The notes under the pieces were generated by a model. It searched no databases. It had not been told where the DNA came from and was given only the letters and a program-made list of their open reading frames with translations. From positions 1 to 12,837 of the forward strand of contig JBEKCP010000090.1 of the NCBI GenBank assembly GCA_050014815.1: a stretch of 12,837 bases of DNA, read 5' to 3'. Every line of letters begins with the position of its first letter. Position 1 is the first letter of the stretch. This DNA is from JBEKCP01 sp050014815. Lineage in GTDB: Bacteria > Planctomycetota > Planctomycetia > Pirellulales > Thermoguttaceae. Both the position numbers and the translations under genes were made by a program. Of the stretch, positions 1 to 6,254 are shown piece after piece.

Positions 1-231
1 GGCTGTCGCACGCCGGTGGACGGCTGGTACTTGGCGCTCCAATGGGCGCTGAATCTGGACGAGGAGAGCATCCGCGAACAACGAGAGAACTTCATAGCGC
101 GAACCCGCGCGACTGTACTGGAACGGAGGATCGAGCCATGTGACCACACTGAAACGAACAACCTGAACGACAACCTGAACGACAACCTGAACGACAACGA
201 GCAACGCACCTTCTTGAGACCTGAATCCTGA
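1..231 (+). CDS. C-terminal part of an unidentified protein with an NLND repeat tail
   Basis: The reading frame is open from the first base of the window to a TGA at 229-231, so the N-terminus lies upstream. An in-frame GTG at 16 has no convincing ribosome binding site, so I treat the gene as truncated by the window edge. The visible part has an aromatic stretch (GWYLALQWAL), then a charged, probably helical segment, then a hydrophilic tail in which the tetrapeptide NLND occurs three times, encoded by a 12-bp tandem repeat. I do not recognise the family. The next gene begins 20 bp after the stop, which suggests co-transcription. Confidence 0.5.
   Translation, partial: GCRTPVDGWYLALQWALNLDEESIREQRENFIARTRATVLERRIEPCDHTETNNLNDNLNDNLNDNEQRTFLRPES
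160..198 (+). repeat. 12-bp direct tandem repeat, three copies
   Basis: The unit AACCTGAACGAC occurs at 160-171, 172-183 and 184-195, followed by a partial AAC. The copies are identical and in frame with the partial gene, giving NLND three times. The length, a multiple of three, fits coding-sequence expansion by slippage. Perfect nucleotide identity also allows a recent expansion or a DNA-level binding site. Confidence 0.9.
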
Positions 232-251
232 ACCCCAACGAGAGAACCACA

Positions 252-992
252 ATGTCCGACAACACCGCAATGGTGCCCGTCAACCTTGAGCAGCTTCCGT
301 CCACCCAGATCGGCACCGACGACCAGTTTGCGGAACTAGCGAAGGGCGGCGACTACATTGGCCGGATGCAACTCTTTACCAAGAGCAAGGCCAACATGAA
401 GGGCTTGATCCCCTCGGGCCACTACGGCATCCCGGAGTCCGACGAGGAGATCATCGACCTGGGGCCGTCCGTGGACCTGCTCCCGCTGGCCCGCCGGCCC
501 AAGGCCATCGACATGACCGACATGGAGGCCCTGGTCATTTCCTACGACATGGAATCCGAGGAATTCAAGCGGATCGCCGCCAAGTCGGCCGAGGCCGATT
601 CCCACTGCCAGTACGGCCCCAGCTTCCTCGTCTACGAGCGCTCGACCGGCCGTTTCCTGGAGTTCTTCTGCGGCAATAAGTCGAGCCGCATCGAAGCGAA
701 GAAGCTGTTTCCCTTCCTGCCGCTTACGCAGGCCGACATCGACGCCAAGGCGGCGGCCGGAAACAGTGTTGGCGACCTGAAGCCGCACGGCCCGGTTCCC
801 GTCACCTTGAAGACGAAGCTGGCGGAGAACCGCAAGGGCACTTGGCACGTCCCCGTGGTCGTGATGTGCTCAACGCCCTTTAGCAGGCTGCCGTCTGAGG
901 AGGTGATCGTGCGGGAAATCACGAAGTTCCTCACGATCAAGGACAACGGCATCGAAAAAGTCCAGGACAGCAAGCCGGCTCGCGCTCGGTAG
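252..992 (+). CDS. conserved-looking phage protein of unknown function
   Basis: This is a 246-residue soluble protein with no signal peptide or membrane segment. It starts at an ATG preceded by a weak purine stretch (GAGAGAA) and ends at TAG 990-992, directly ahead of a strong hairpin terminator. The middle of the protein has alternating hydrophobic residues typical of beta-strands (SFLVYERSTGRFLEFFCGNK, about residues 119-138), then basic residues. The C-terminal part has another beta-rich stretch (WHVPVVVMCSTPFSRLP). The first 40 and last 15 residues look flexible. I cannot assign a family. The beta-rich core next to replication genes would suit a nucleic-acid-binding accessory protein, but no motif shows this. 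The terminator suggests it ends a transcription unit. Confidence 0.85.
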   Translation: MSDNTAMVPVNLEQLPSTQIGTDDQFAELAKGGDYIGRMQLFTKSKANMKGLIPSGHYGIPESDEEIIDLGPSVDLLPLARRPKAIDMTDMEALVISYDMESEEFKRIAAKSAEADSHCQYGPSFLVYERSTGRFLEFFCGNKSSRIEAKKLFPFLPLTQADIDAKAAAGNSVGDLKPHGPVPVTLKTKLAENRKGTWHVPVVVMCSTPFSRLPSEEVIVREITKFLTIKDNGIEKVQDSKPARAR

Positions 993-1002
993 CCCATCTG
1001 CT

Positions 1003-1040
1003 CCCCGCCGGACTTGCCGCAAGGCCCCGGCGGGGTTTCT
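1003..1040 (+). terminator. intrinsic terminator after the 246-residue protein
   Basis: CCCCGCCGG (1003-1011) pairs perfectly with CCGGCGGGG (1027-1035) to make a 9-bp GC-rich stem. A second small hairpin sits inside its loop (CTTG 1013-1016 with CAAG 1020-1023). The stem is followed by TTTCT at 1036-1040. It lies 10 bp after the stop codon at 992 and ends exactly where the tRNA-like RNA begins, so it may also act in processing of that RNA. Confidence 0.75.
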
Positions 1041-1215
1041 GACGCTGTGGTGTAAGCAGCACCCCGACCGAATGAAGTCGCAACCTTTTGGGAGACTTGC
1101 TGTGCCGCTCGGCGACCATAGGCCCTGACTGCCACTGCCGCCACCCGCACATGCCCTCCCTATCACATCGTAAAGTCGGTCTTCGGTGGTCCGGGTTCAA
1201 GTCCCGGCAGCGTCT
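1041..1215 (+). ncRNA. tRNA-like RNA with a long insert in place of the anticodon loop
   Basis: A perfect T-arm is present: CCGGG (1191-1195), loop TTCAAGT (1196-1202), CCCGG (1203-1207). The next seven bases, CAGCGTC (1208-1214), are the exact complement of GACGCTG at 1041-1047, forming a 7-bp acceptor stem. After the 5' acceptor strand come TG (positions 8-9), a D-stem GTGT/GCAC (1050-1053 with 1059-1062), one base, and an anticodon-type stem CCGAC/GTCGG (1064-1068 with 1175-1179). This is canonical tRNA spacing. The D-loop is only five bases (AAGCA) and lacks the usual GG. The anticodon loop is replaced by about 106 nt (1069-1174), which can extend the arm as a rod: CGA/TCG, GGGAG/CTCCC (1090-1094 with 1156-1160), TGTGC/GCACA (1101-1105 with 1147-1151). 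The variable region is 11 nt. No CCA is encoded. It could be a tRNA mimic, an intron-bearing tRNA or a decayed tRNA. Confidence 0.55.
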
Positions 1216-1248
1216 CTTGTCCGCGTCGACTCGATCTTGGTGGCCTCC

Positions 1249-1269
1249 GCCGTGGGAAGCCGCCACGGC
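1249..1269 (+). other. 7-bp GC-rich hairpin downstream of the tRNA-like RNA
   Basis: GCCGTGG (1249-1255) pairs perfectly with CCACGGC (1263-1269) around a 7-base loop. There is no T-tract after it, so it is a poor intrinsic terminator. It could be a processing or RNA-stability element between the tRNA-like RNA and the next gene. The rest of 1216-1322 shows nothing I can assign. Confidence 0.35.
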
Positions 1270-1322
1270 CTCAACCGGATCGTCGGTGAAGGGGATTCCA
1301 GCAAGTGGGGTTCATTGAAGCC

Positions 1323-1850
1323 ATGATGCCCGACGCCGTACTGATTCAAGTCCCCTCCATCGACTTCCGCACCTTCATTGGCCTCAGCCATAAGGTGCTG
1401 GGCCGCTCGCCCGCTGCTCCCTCGGATGGCTGCCGCCGGGAGCTATCGGAGGCCGAGCGGTTCCTAAGTTGCCTGGCGGCAATGCGCGACGAGCGGGCAC
1501 CCGTAGGGCTATCGTCCCACCTGCTGCGGCACGTCTCATTTAGCGCCTTCATCGGGGCCGACGAGCGGGACATGCTGGAGATCCTCCAGCTTTGCAGTGG
1601 GATGCCGTTTGTAGTGGCGGAAACGATTGTGCGGGGCGTGCAGGCGGCCGTCGTCACCGGCACCCTCGCTCAGTGGCGGGATGCCGTGGCATCCGGTTGC
1701 AGCAAGAGTGTCGAATCTTCCGTCCGGCGATGCTTCAACAAACTCCACGGCTTGTTCACCGGCGCCGGCCTGAACGTCTGGGGCGATTATACGCCTCGTA
1801 GCGGCCCGGATCAGACCTTCCTCCTCCTGGAAGACAAAAGGGGCCGGTAG
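1323..1850 (+). CDS. unidentified protein with distant ThyX-like features
   Basis: This is a 175-residue soluble protein ending at TAG 1848-1850. I chose ATG 1323 because a predicted beta-strand (AVLIQVPSIDF) begins right after it. A GTG at 1305 would add six residues and neither start has a strong ribosome binding site. Two stretches recall flavin-dependent thymidylate synthase (ThyX). Residues 43-76 resemble the N-terminal helix plus the region that normally carries the H-x-S-x-x-E-H motif. Residues 110-145 (VVTGTLAQWRDAV onward) resemble the ThyX segment around VVTGN-x-R-x-WRHF and the helix after it. The ThyX signature R-H-R-x(7-8)-S is absent and the central region is much shortened, so thymidylate synthesis is unlikely. 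The resemblance was judged by eye and may be coincidental. The DNA methyltransferase follows 74 bp downstream. Confidence 0.7.
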   Translation: MMPDAVLIQVPSIDFRTFIGLSHKVLGRSPAAPSDGCRRELSEAERFLSCLAAMRDERAPVGLSSHLLRHVSFSAFIGADERDMLEILQLCSGMPFVVAETIVRGVQAAVVTGTLAQWRDAVASGCSKSVESSVRRCFNKLHGLFTGAGLNVWGDYTPRSGPDQTFLLLEDKRGR

Positions 1851-1924
1851 GCGCTCTCGATTCGTTGCTGTTTCCCGCTCTTGCCCGTAGAGAGACTCAC
1901 GCATCCTTCATCCGGATTGTGACC

Positions 1925-3043
1925 ATGCGGCCGTTCTTCGAGCAAGACAACCTGAGCCTGTACTGCGGCGACCTCCGCGAGGTGCTGCCGACGCTTCCCG
2001 AAGCGTCGGTGGACTTCGTGGTGACGGACCCGCCCTACGGCCTCAGCTTCATGGAGAAGGACTGGGACCATGAGGTTCCGGGACCCGAGTATTGGCAGGC
2101 CATCGTCCGCGTCTGCAAGCCCGGCGCGATGATGCTGGCCTTCGGCGGCACGCGGACCTATCACCGTCTGACCTGCGCCATCGAGGACGCCGGGTGGGAG
2201 ATTCGGGACGCCCTGATGTGGCTCTACGGGCAGGGGATGCCGAAGTGCGGCGACATCGGCAAGCTGATCGACAAGGCCAAGGGAGCCAAGCGCGAGGTCG
2301 TCGGCACGAAGTTGGGAAGGCCCGGCTATTCTCTGGCCAACCATGGCCGCACCAATGAAGTCTACGGCGATCTCCACAATCCCGACGCCGAATGTGCGAT
2401 TACGGCCCCGGCCACTCCCGAAGCTGCAAAGTGGACCGGCTGGGCGATGGCTCTGAAGCCGGCCTGGGAACCGATCGTCCTGGCGATGAAGCCGATGGAC
2501 GGCACAATTGCCCACAACGCCCTTGCCTGGGGCGTGGCCGGCATGAATGTCGAGGCCAGTCGCATCGGCACTGAGCGTACGGTGCGCACGCGCGGCGACA
2601 GCTTGACCGATGCGGGCTGGGCCAGCACAAATCGCTCGCCCGTGGGCGGCTCGGAGTGCGGACGCTGGCCGGCAAATCTCTTGTTCGACGACAAGGCCGC
2701 CCGCCTTCTTGATGTCCAGACTGCGACGCTCAAAAGCGGCAGCACGGTGGACGACGCTCAGGCGAGCTACGGCGAAACCCGCGGGGCGAGCCGATTCTTT
2801 TATTGCAGCAAGGCCGCGAAGCGGGAGCGCGGGCCAGGCAACGACCATCCCACGGTCAAGCCTTTGGTGCTCATCGAGTACCTGCTGACGCTTCTTTCGA
2901 CCCCCGATGGAGGCGTCATTCTGGACCCTTTCGCCGGCAGCGGCACGACGCTGCTGGCCGCCAAGCGGCTTGGCCGGCGCTCGATCGGGGTCGAGTTGAC
3001 CGAACACAACTGCGAAATCGCAAAATCCCGACTCTCGATTTGA
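1925..3043 (+). CDS. beta-class DNA methyltransferase (N6-adenine or N4-cytosine)
   Basis: This 372-residue enzyme should transfer a methyl group from S-adenosylmethionine to an exocyclic amino group in DNA. The catalytic motif DPPY is at residues 35-38. The cofactor-binding motif DPFAGSGTT is near the C-terminus at 334-342, followed by an acidic residue (E357) of the kind that contacts the cofactor ribose. Motif IV before motif I defines the beta order of the N6/N4 methylase family (PF01555). HPTVKP just before motif I is also typical. The central part (about 90-300) should hold the target-recognition region. DPPY favours adenine but does not exclude N4-cytosine. I chose ATG 1925 because DNLSLYCGDLREVLPTL is the usual N-terminal strand-helix of the family. 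No cognate restriction nuclease is adjacent, so it looks like an orphan phage methylase. The helicase gene follows after 36 bp. Confidence 0.93.
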   Translation: MRPFFEQDNLSLYCGDLREVLPTLPEASVDFVVTDPPYGLSFMEKDWDHEVPGPEYWQAIVRVCKPGAMMLAFGGTRTYHRLTCAIEDAGWEIRDALMWLYGQGMPKCGDIGKLIDKAKGAKREVVGTKLGRPGYSLANHGRTNEVYGDLHNPDAECAITAPATPEAAKWTGWAMALKPAWEPIVLAMKPMDGTIAHNALAWGVAGMNVEASRIGTERTVRTRGDSLTDAGWASTNRSPVGGSECGRWPANLLFDDKAARLLDVQTATLKSGSTVDDAQASYGETRGASRFFYCSKAAKRERGPGNDHPTVKPLVLIEYLLTLLSTPDGGVILDPFAGSGTTLLAAKRLGRRSIGVELTEHNCEIAKSRLSI

Positions 3044-3079
3044 CCGTTCCTTCCGCTTTTGCCTTTAGAGGAACGTTGC

Positions 3080-5116
3080 ATGTCGCTTGAATCCGTGAAA
3101 GTCGAAGCCCAGACATCCAGCGGGACTCGCATTCGCGTGCCCGTCCTGCTGGAACGGAAGGACGGCCAGATCTACTTCTGGGACGGCAAGGTCGGCACGA
3201 AGACCCGCTTCGGCCTGATGGCGGAAGTCAAGGCGATGGCCGGCGCGCACTTCCACGGCTACGACGACGAAGGCGAGTACGCCCGGGTCAAGGTCTGGTC
3301 CGTGGACGACTGCCAGCGCAACCGCTTCCAGATTGGCTATCTCTGCGGCGAAGACGTTTACGCCTGGTTCGACCGGCCGGTTGAGCGACACGAGTATCGG
3401 CAGTTTCTTCGCGCCGGGCAGCCGGCCGAGATCATGCCCCACCAATGCGACCTGGCCAATGCCGGGCTGACGTACCACTACCAGATTTTCGCGGCCGAAA
3501 TGGGCACGGGAAAATCGCTGGCGGCTCAGATGGTGATCGAGAAGTCGGGCGTCGACCTGGTCTGGTGGGCCGGTCCCAAGACGAGTCTGCCCAACATCCG
3601 GCGGGAGTTCAGGCTGTGGGGCTTTCCCTTCGACCGCATCCCGATCGAGTTCTTCACCTACGAAGGGCTGGTCCGCGTGATGGACGAGTGGGACGGCTCG
3701 CAGACGTTGCCCCGGTTCTTCGTGGCGGATGAATCCAGCCGGTGCAAGAACGCCACGTCGCAGCGATCGAAAGCCTGCCAGAAGCTCGCCGATCTGATCC
3801 GCGACAAATACGGGTTCGAGGGCTATGTCATCGAGATGTCGGGCACGCCGTCCCCGAAGACGCCCTGCGACTGGTGGAGCCAATGCGAGATCGCCTGGCC
3901 GGGCTTCTTGAAGGAGGGCAGCCGCCGCGCGTTGGAAGAGCGGCTGGCCTTTATGGTCGAGCAGCAGTTCGACGCCGGCAAGTTCAAGAAGCGGATCGGC
4001 TGGAAGGATGACCAGCGGAAGTGCGCCCAGTGCGGTCAGACGCGCGACGAAGGGCTGCATGTACTGGACGAGTGTGCCGCCCCCGAAGACTATCATGCCT
4101 TCCAACCCAGTTCCAATGAGGTGGCATACCTTTACGAACGGCTCAAGGGCTTGGCGGTCGTCAAGCACAAGAAGGACTGCTTGAACCTGCCTGAGAAGCG
4201 CTATCGCAAGGTCGTCTGCAAGCCGACCGCCAGCACGCTCCGCGTGGCGGAGGCCCTTGCCAGGTCGGCGCCGAACGCTGTCACGGGCATGACATTGCTA
4301 CGGGAACTCAGTGACGGGTTCCAATACCGCGAAGTCCAGGACGGCGTGACGAAATGCACCCACTGCACGGACGGAACCGTCGCTCAGTGGGTGGACCCGG
4401 CCGATCCGGACGCCCGCTACCAGGCCGTCACCATGCTGGACCCGGCTCTCGTGGCCCGACTCGTCAAGGAGACGGTCCCTTGCCCGTTGTGCGGCGGCCG
4501 GCGGGAAATTCCGAGGATGGTCCGCGTCGCGCGGGAGGTGGCCTGCCCGAAGGATGCCGCCTTGAAGATGCTCTTGGATGAGAACGAGGAAGTGGGCCGC
4601 ATCGTCGTGTTCGCCGGGTTTACCGGCTCCGTGGATCGCATCGTCAAGCTGTGTCTCAAGGAGAAGTGGGACGTGGTGCGCTGCGACCAGGGCATTTTCC
4701 AAGTCTTTTCTGCCAAGAGCGACGGCACCGAAGGCGTGCTGGCGACCAGCGAGGAGCCGCTGGATTACTGGGCCAATTTGGAAGAGCACGCCAAGGTTGC
4801 CTTTGTGGCCAATCCCGAGTCGGGCGGCATGAGCCTGACCCTGGTGGAGGCCCGCATGGCGGTGTACTGGTCCAACTCGTGGAAGCCTGAGTACCGCGTG
4901 CAAAGCGAGGATCGCATCCACCGCAAGGGCATGGACGAGAACCTGGGCTGCACTATTGTGGACCTGATCCATCTGCCGAGCGACCACCGCGTGCTGGACG
5001 TGATTCGCGCCAATCGGAAGTTGGAGCTAATGACGATGGGAGAAATCCTCCAGGGCGTCGATTGGGAGGATGCCGGCCAAGAGGGCGAAATGCTCGTGGA
5101 AGAAGCGACATTGTGA
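3080..5116 (+). CDS. SNF2-type superfamily 2 helicase/ATPase with zinc-binding inserts
   Basis: This 678-residue protein has all the landmarks of a SNF2-like ATPase. Motif I is GTGKS with K145. Motif II is DESS at 217-220 in place of DEAH. The motif III region is MSGTP at about 253. The C-terminal RecA lobe has GRIVVFAGFTGSVDRI, then a motif V region (ESGGMSLTLVEA) and motif VI with Q608, R612 and R615 (QSEDRIHRKG). Two cysteine clusters interrupt the core: C315-x2-C318 with C332, and C426-x2-C429 with C468-x2-C471, the latter a likely zinc ribbon between the two lobes. The first 120 residues are a separate N-terminal region. The start at ATG 3080 has a GAGGAA ribosome binding site 6-7 bp upstream. 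Such phage proteins are assumed to remodel or translocate along DNA during replication, repair or transcription. It probably shares a transcript with the methyltransferase. Confidence 0.92.
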   Translation: MSLESVKVEAQTSSGTRIRVPVLLERKDGQIYFWDGKVGTKTRFGLMAEVKAMAGAHFHGYDDEGEYARVKVWSVDDCQRNRFQIGYLCGEDVYAWFDRPVERHEYRQFLRAGQPAEIMPHQCDLANAGLTYHYQIFAAEMGTGKSLAAQMVIEKSGVDLVWWAGPKTSLPNIRREFRLWGFPFDRIPIEFFTYEGLVRVMDEWDGSQTLPRFFVADESSRCKNATSQRSKACQKLADLIRDKYGFEGYVIEMSGTPSPKTPCDWWSQCEIAWPGFLKEGSRRALEERLAFMVEQQFDAGKFKKRIGWKDDQRKCAQCGQTRDEGLHVLDECAAPEDYHAFQPSSNEVAYLYERLKGLAVVKHKKDCLNLPEKRYRKVVCKPTASTLRVAEALARSAPNAVTGMTLLRELSDGFQYREVQDGVTKCTHCTDGTVAQWVDPADPDARYQAVTMLDPALVARLVKETVPCPLCGGRREIPRMVRVAREVACPKDAALKMLLDENEEVGRIVVFAGFTGSVDRIVKLCLKEKWDVVRCDQGIFQVFSAKSDGTEGVLATSEEPLDYWANLEEHAKVAFVANPESGGMSLTLVEARMAVYWSNSWKPEYRVQSEDRIHRKGMDENLGCTIVDLIHLPSDHRVLDVIRANRKLELMTMGEILQGVDWEDAGQEGEMLVEEATL

Positions 5117-5160
5117 GCGCATCGGTGTGAACGTTTTTCTAACCCCGTGGAGTTGCAACG

Positions 5161-6129
5161 ATGAAGTACGTGCTCTTGGTTTTGACCCTGATCGTCTTGG
5201 CCGTCGTTCCGGCGGTCGCCGGTGTCCCGGATGACCTGCAGCGTGTGAGCGTGACCATCAAGGCCGGAACTGCTCAAGGCTCCGGCACTCTCGTGACCCG
5301 GCAGGTGGGCGACGATACCGTGACCTTCATCTGGACGGCCGCCCATGTCGTTGATGGTTTGCGCACCACGCGCACCGTGGTCACGCCGCAAGGCACGCCT
5401 CGGATTCTTGTCGAGTACAAGGATGCCGAGATCGTCCAGGAGCGGCAGCAAGACGGTCGCCGGGTGGGCGAAGTCAAATACGACTGCAAGATCATCAAGG
5501 CCAGCGATGCCGACTATGGCGAAGACCTGGCCGTGCTGATGGTCCGCTGCAAAGGCGCATATCCGCTGAACGTTTGTGCCAAGTTCCACAAAGATCCGAA
5601 CTACATCCCGCCCATCGGCGTCGATCTGAGCCATTGCGGCAGTCTGCTCGGCCAATTCGGGGCCAACAGCTACACCACGGGTGTGCTCTCCCAGGTCGGC
5701 CGCACGTTGCCGATGAGGGGCGCCAACGTCAAGGTCTTCGATCAGGTAACGACGGTCTCCTTCCCCGGTTCGTCCGGCGGCGGCATGTATCTCAAGGACA
5801 GCGGCCTGTACATCGGCATGTTGACCCAGGGGGTAATGCAGTTGCAGGGCTTCAACTTCATTGTTCCCGTGCGGCGCATCCACGCCTGGGCGAAACAGTC
5901 GAAGATCGAATGGGCGATCGACCCCACCGCTCCCATGCCCAGCTTGAAGGCGATCGAGGCGATTTCCGTGGAAGACGCCGGCCAATCACCGGGTGGGTAT
6001 CCGCAACGCAATCCGGCCGGCGGCCCCGACGAGGGCGGCCTGCCTGCCGTCAAGCCGCCGCTGGACTTCAACGACGCCATCAACTGGGTCGAGCGACTGT
6101 TCAACCGCGCGGGGCGTCGGTCCTCTTGA
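5161..6129 (+). CDS. secreted trypsin-like serine protease
   Basis: This 322-residue protein begins with a signal peptide: a lysine at position 2, a hydrophobic core over residues 4-18, and a likely cleavage site after AVA-G near residue 20. The mature part has a chymotrypsin-fold protease of the S1/HtrA type. The catalytic histidine is in TAAHVVD (H62), the aspartate in EDLAVLMV (D122), and the serine in PGSSGGG (S205). No PDZ domain follows. Instead the C-terminus (about 255-322) is proline- and glycine-rich and ends in a short amphipathic stretch. The ribosome binding site is GGAG 8 bp before ATG. It should act outside the cytoplasmic membrane, on a substrate I cannot predict. An exported protease between the helicase and other DNA-related genes is unexpected, and it may alter the host envelope or be a morphogenetic protease. 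Confidence 0.9.
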   Translation: MKYVLLVLTLIVLAVVPAVAGVPDDLQRVSVTIKAGTAQGSGTLVTRQVGDDTVTFIWTAAHVVDGLRTTRTVVTPQGTPRILVEYKDAEIVQERQQDGRRVGEVKYDCKIIKASDADYGEDLAVLMVRCKGAYPLNVCAKFHKDPNYIPPIGVDLSHCGSLLGQFGANSYTTGVLSQVGRTLPMRGANVKVFDQVTTVSFPGSSGGGMYLKDSGLYIGMLTQGVMQLQGFNFIVPVRRIHAWAKQSKIEWAIDPTAPMPSLKAIEAISVEDAGQSPGGYPQRNPAGGPDEGGLPAVKPPLDFNDAINWVERLFNRAGRRSS

Positions 6130-6183
6130 GGCCATCCCTCTGATCTGCCCCTTGCTCTGCCTCTTGTGACCGACGGCACTTGA

Positions 6184-6220
6184 GCCGGGCGGCGGTGGGC
6201 AGCGCCGCCCGGCCTCTCTA
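6184..6220 (+). terminator. 11-bp GC-rich hairpin, probable terminator
   Basis: GCCGGGCGGCG (6184-6194) pairs perfectly with CGCCGCCCGGC (6203-6213) around an 8-base loop. It is followed by CTCTCTA rather than a clean T-tract, so termination may be partial. It lies between the protease stop (6129) and the next start (6255), separating two likely transcription units. I see no clear promoter in the remaining 40 bp. Confidence 0.55.
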
Positions 6221-6254
6221 AACCATCAACCGGCCAGCTCGACGCGGAGAGATC

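Noticed and set aside
160..198. CRISPR array
   Set aside because: The repeats are 12 bp, contiguous and without spacers.
1041..1215. tmRNA or group I intron-containing tRNA
   Set aside because: It is too short for a normal tmRNA and no tag reading frame is evident. The insert is shorter than known group I introns, and no splice choice restores a standard anticodon loop with U33.
1088..1318. Plus-strand open frame of 76 codons
   Set aside because: It overlaps the tRNA-like RNA and its product is low-complexity, with no ribosome binding site that stands out.
1811..3007. Long open frame on the minus strand opposite the methyltransferase
   Set aside because: It lies antisense to a gene with clear methylase motifs, has no family motif of its own, and is expected from GC-rich codon bias.
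1925..5116. DISARM-like defence system (methylase plus SNF2 helicase)
   Set aside because: The other DISARM genes, such as a DUF1998 protein and a PLD-domain protein, are absent. The helicase has a phage-type layout beside replication genes.
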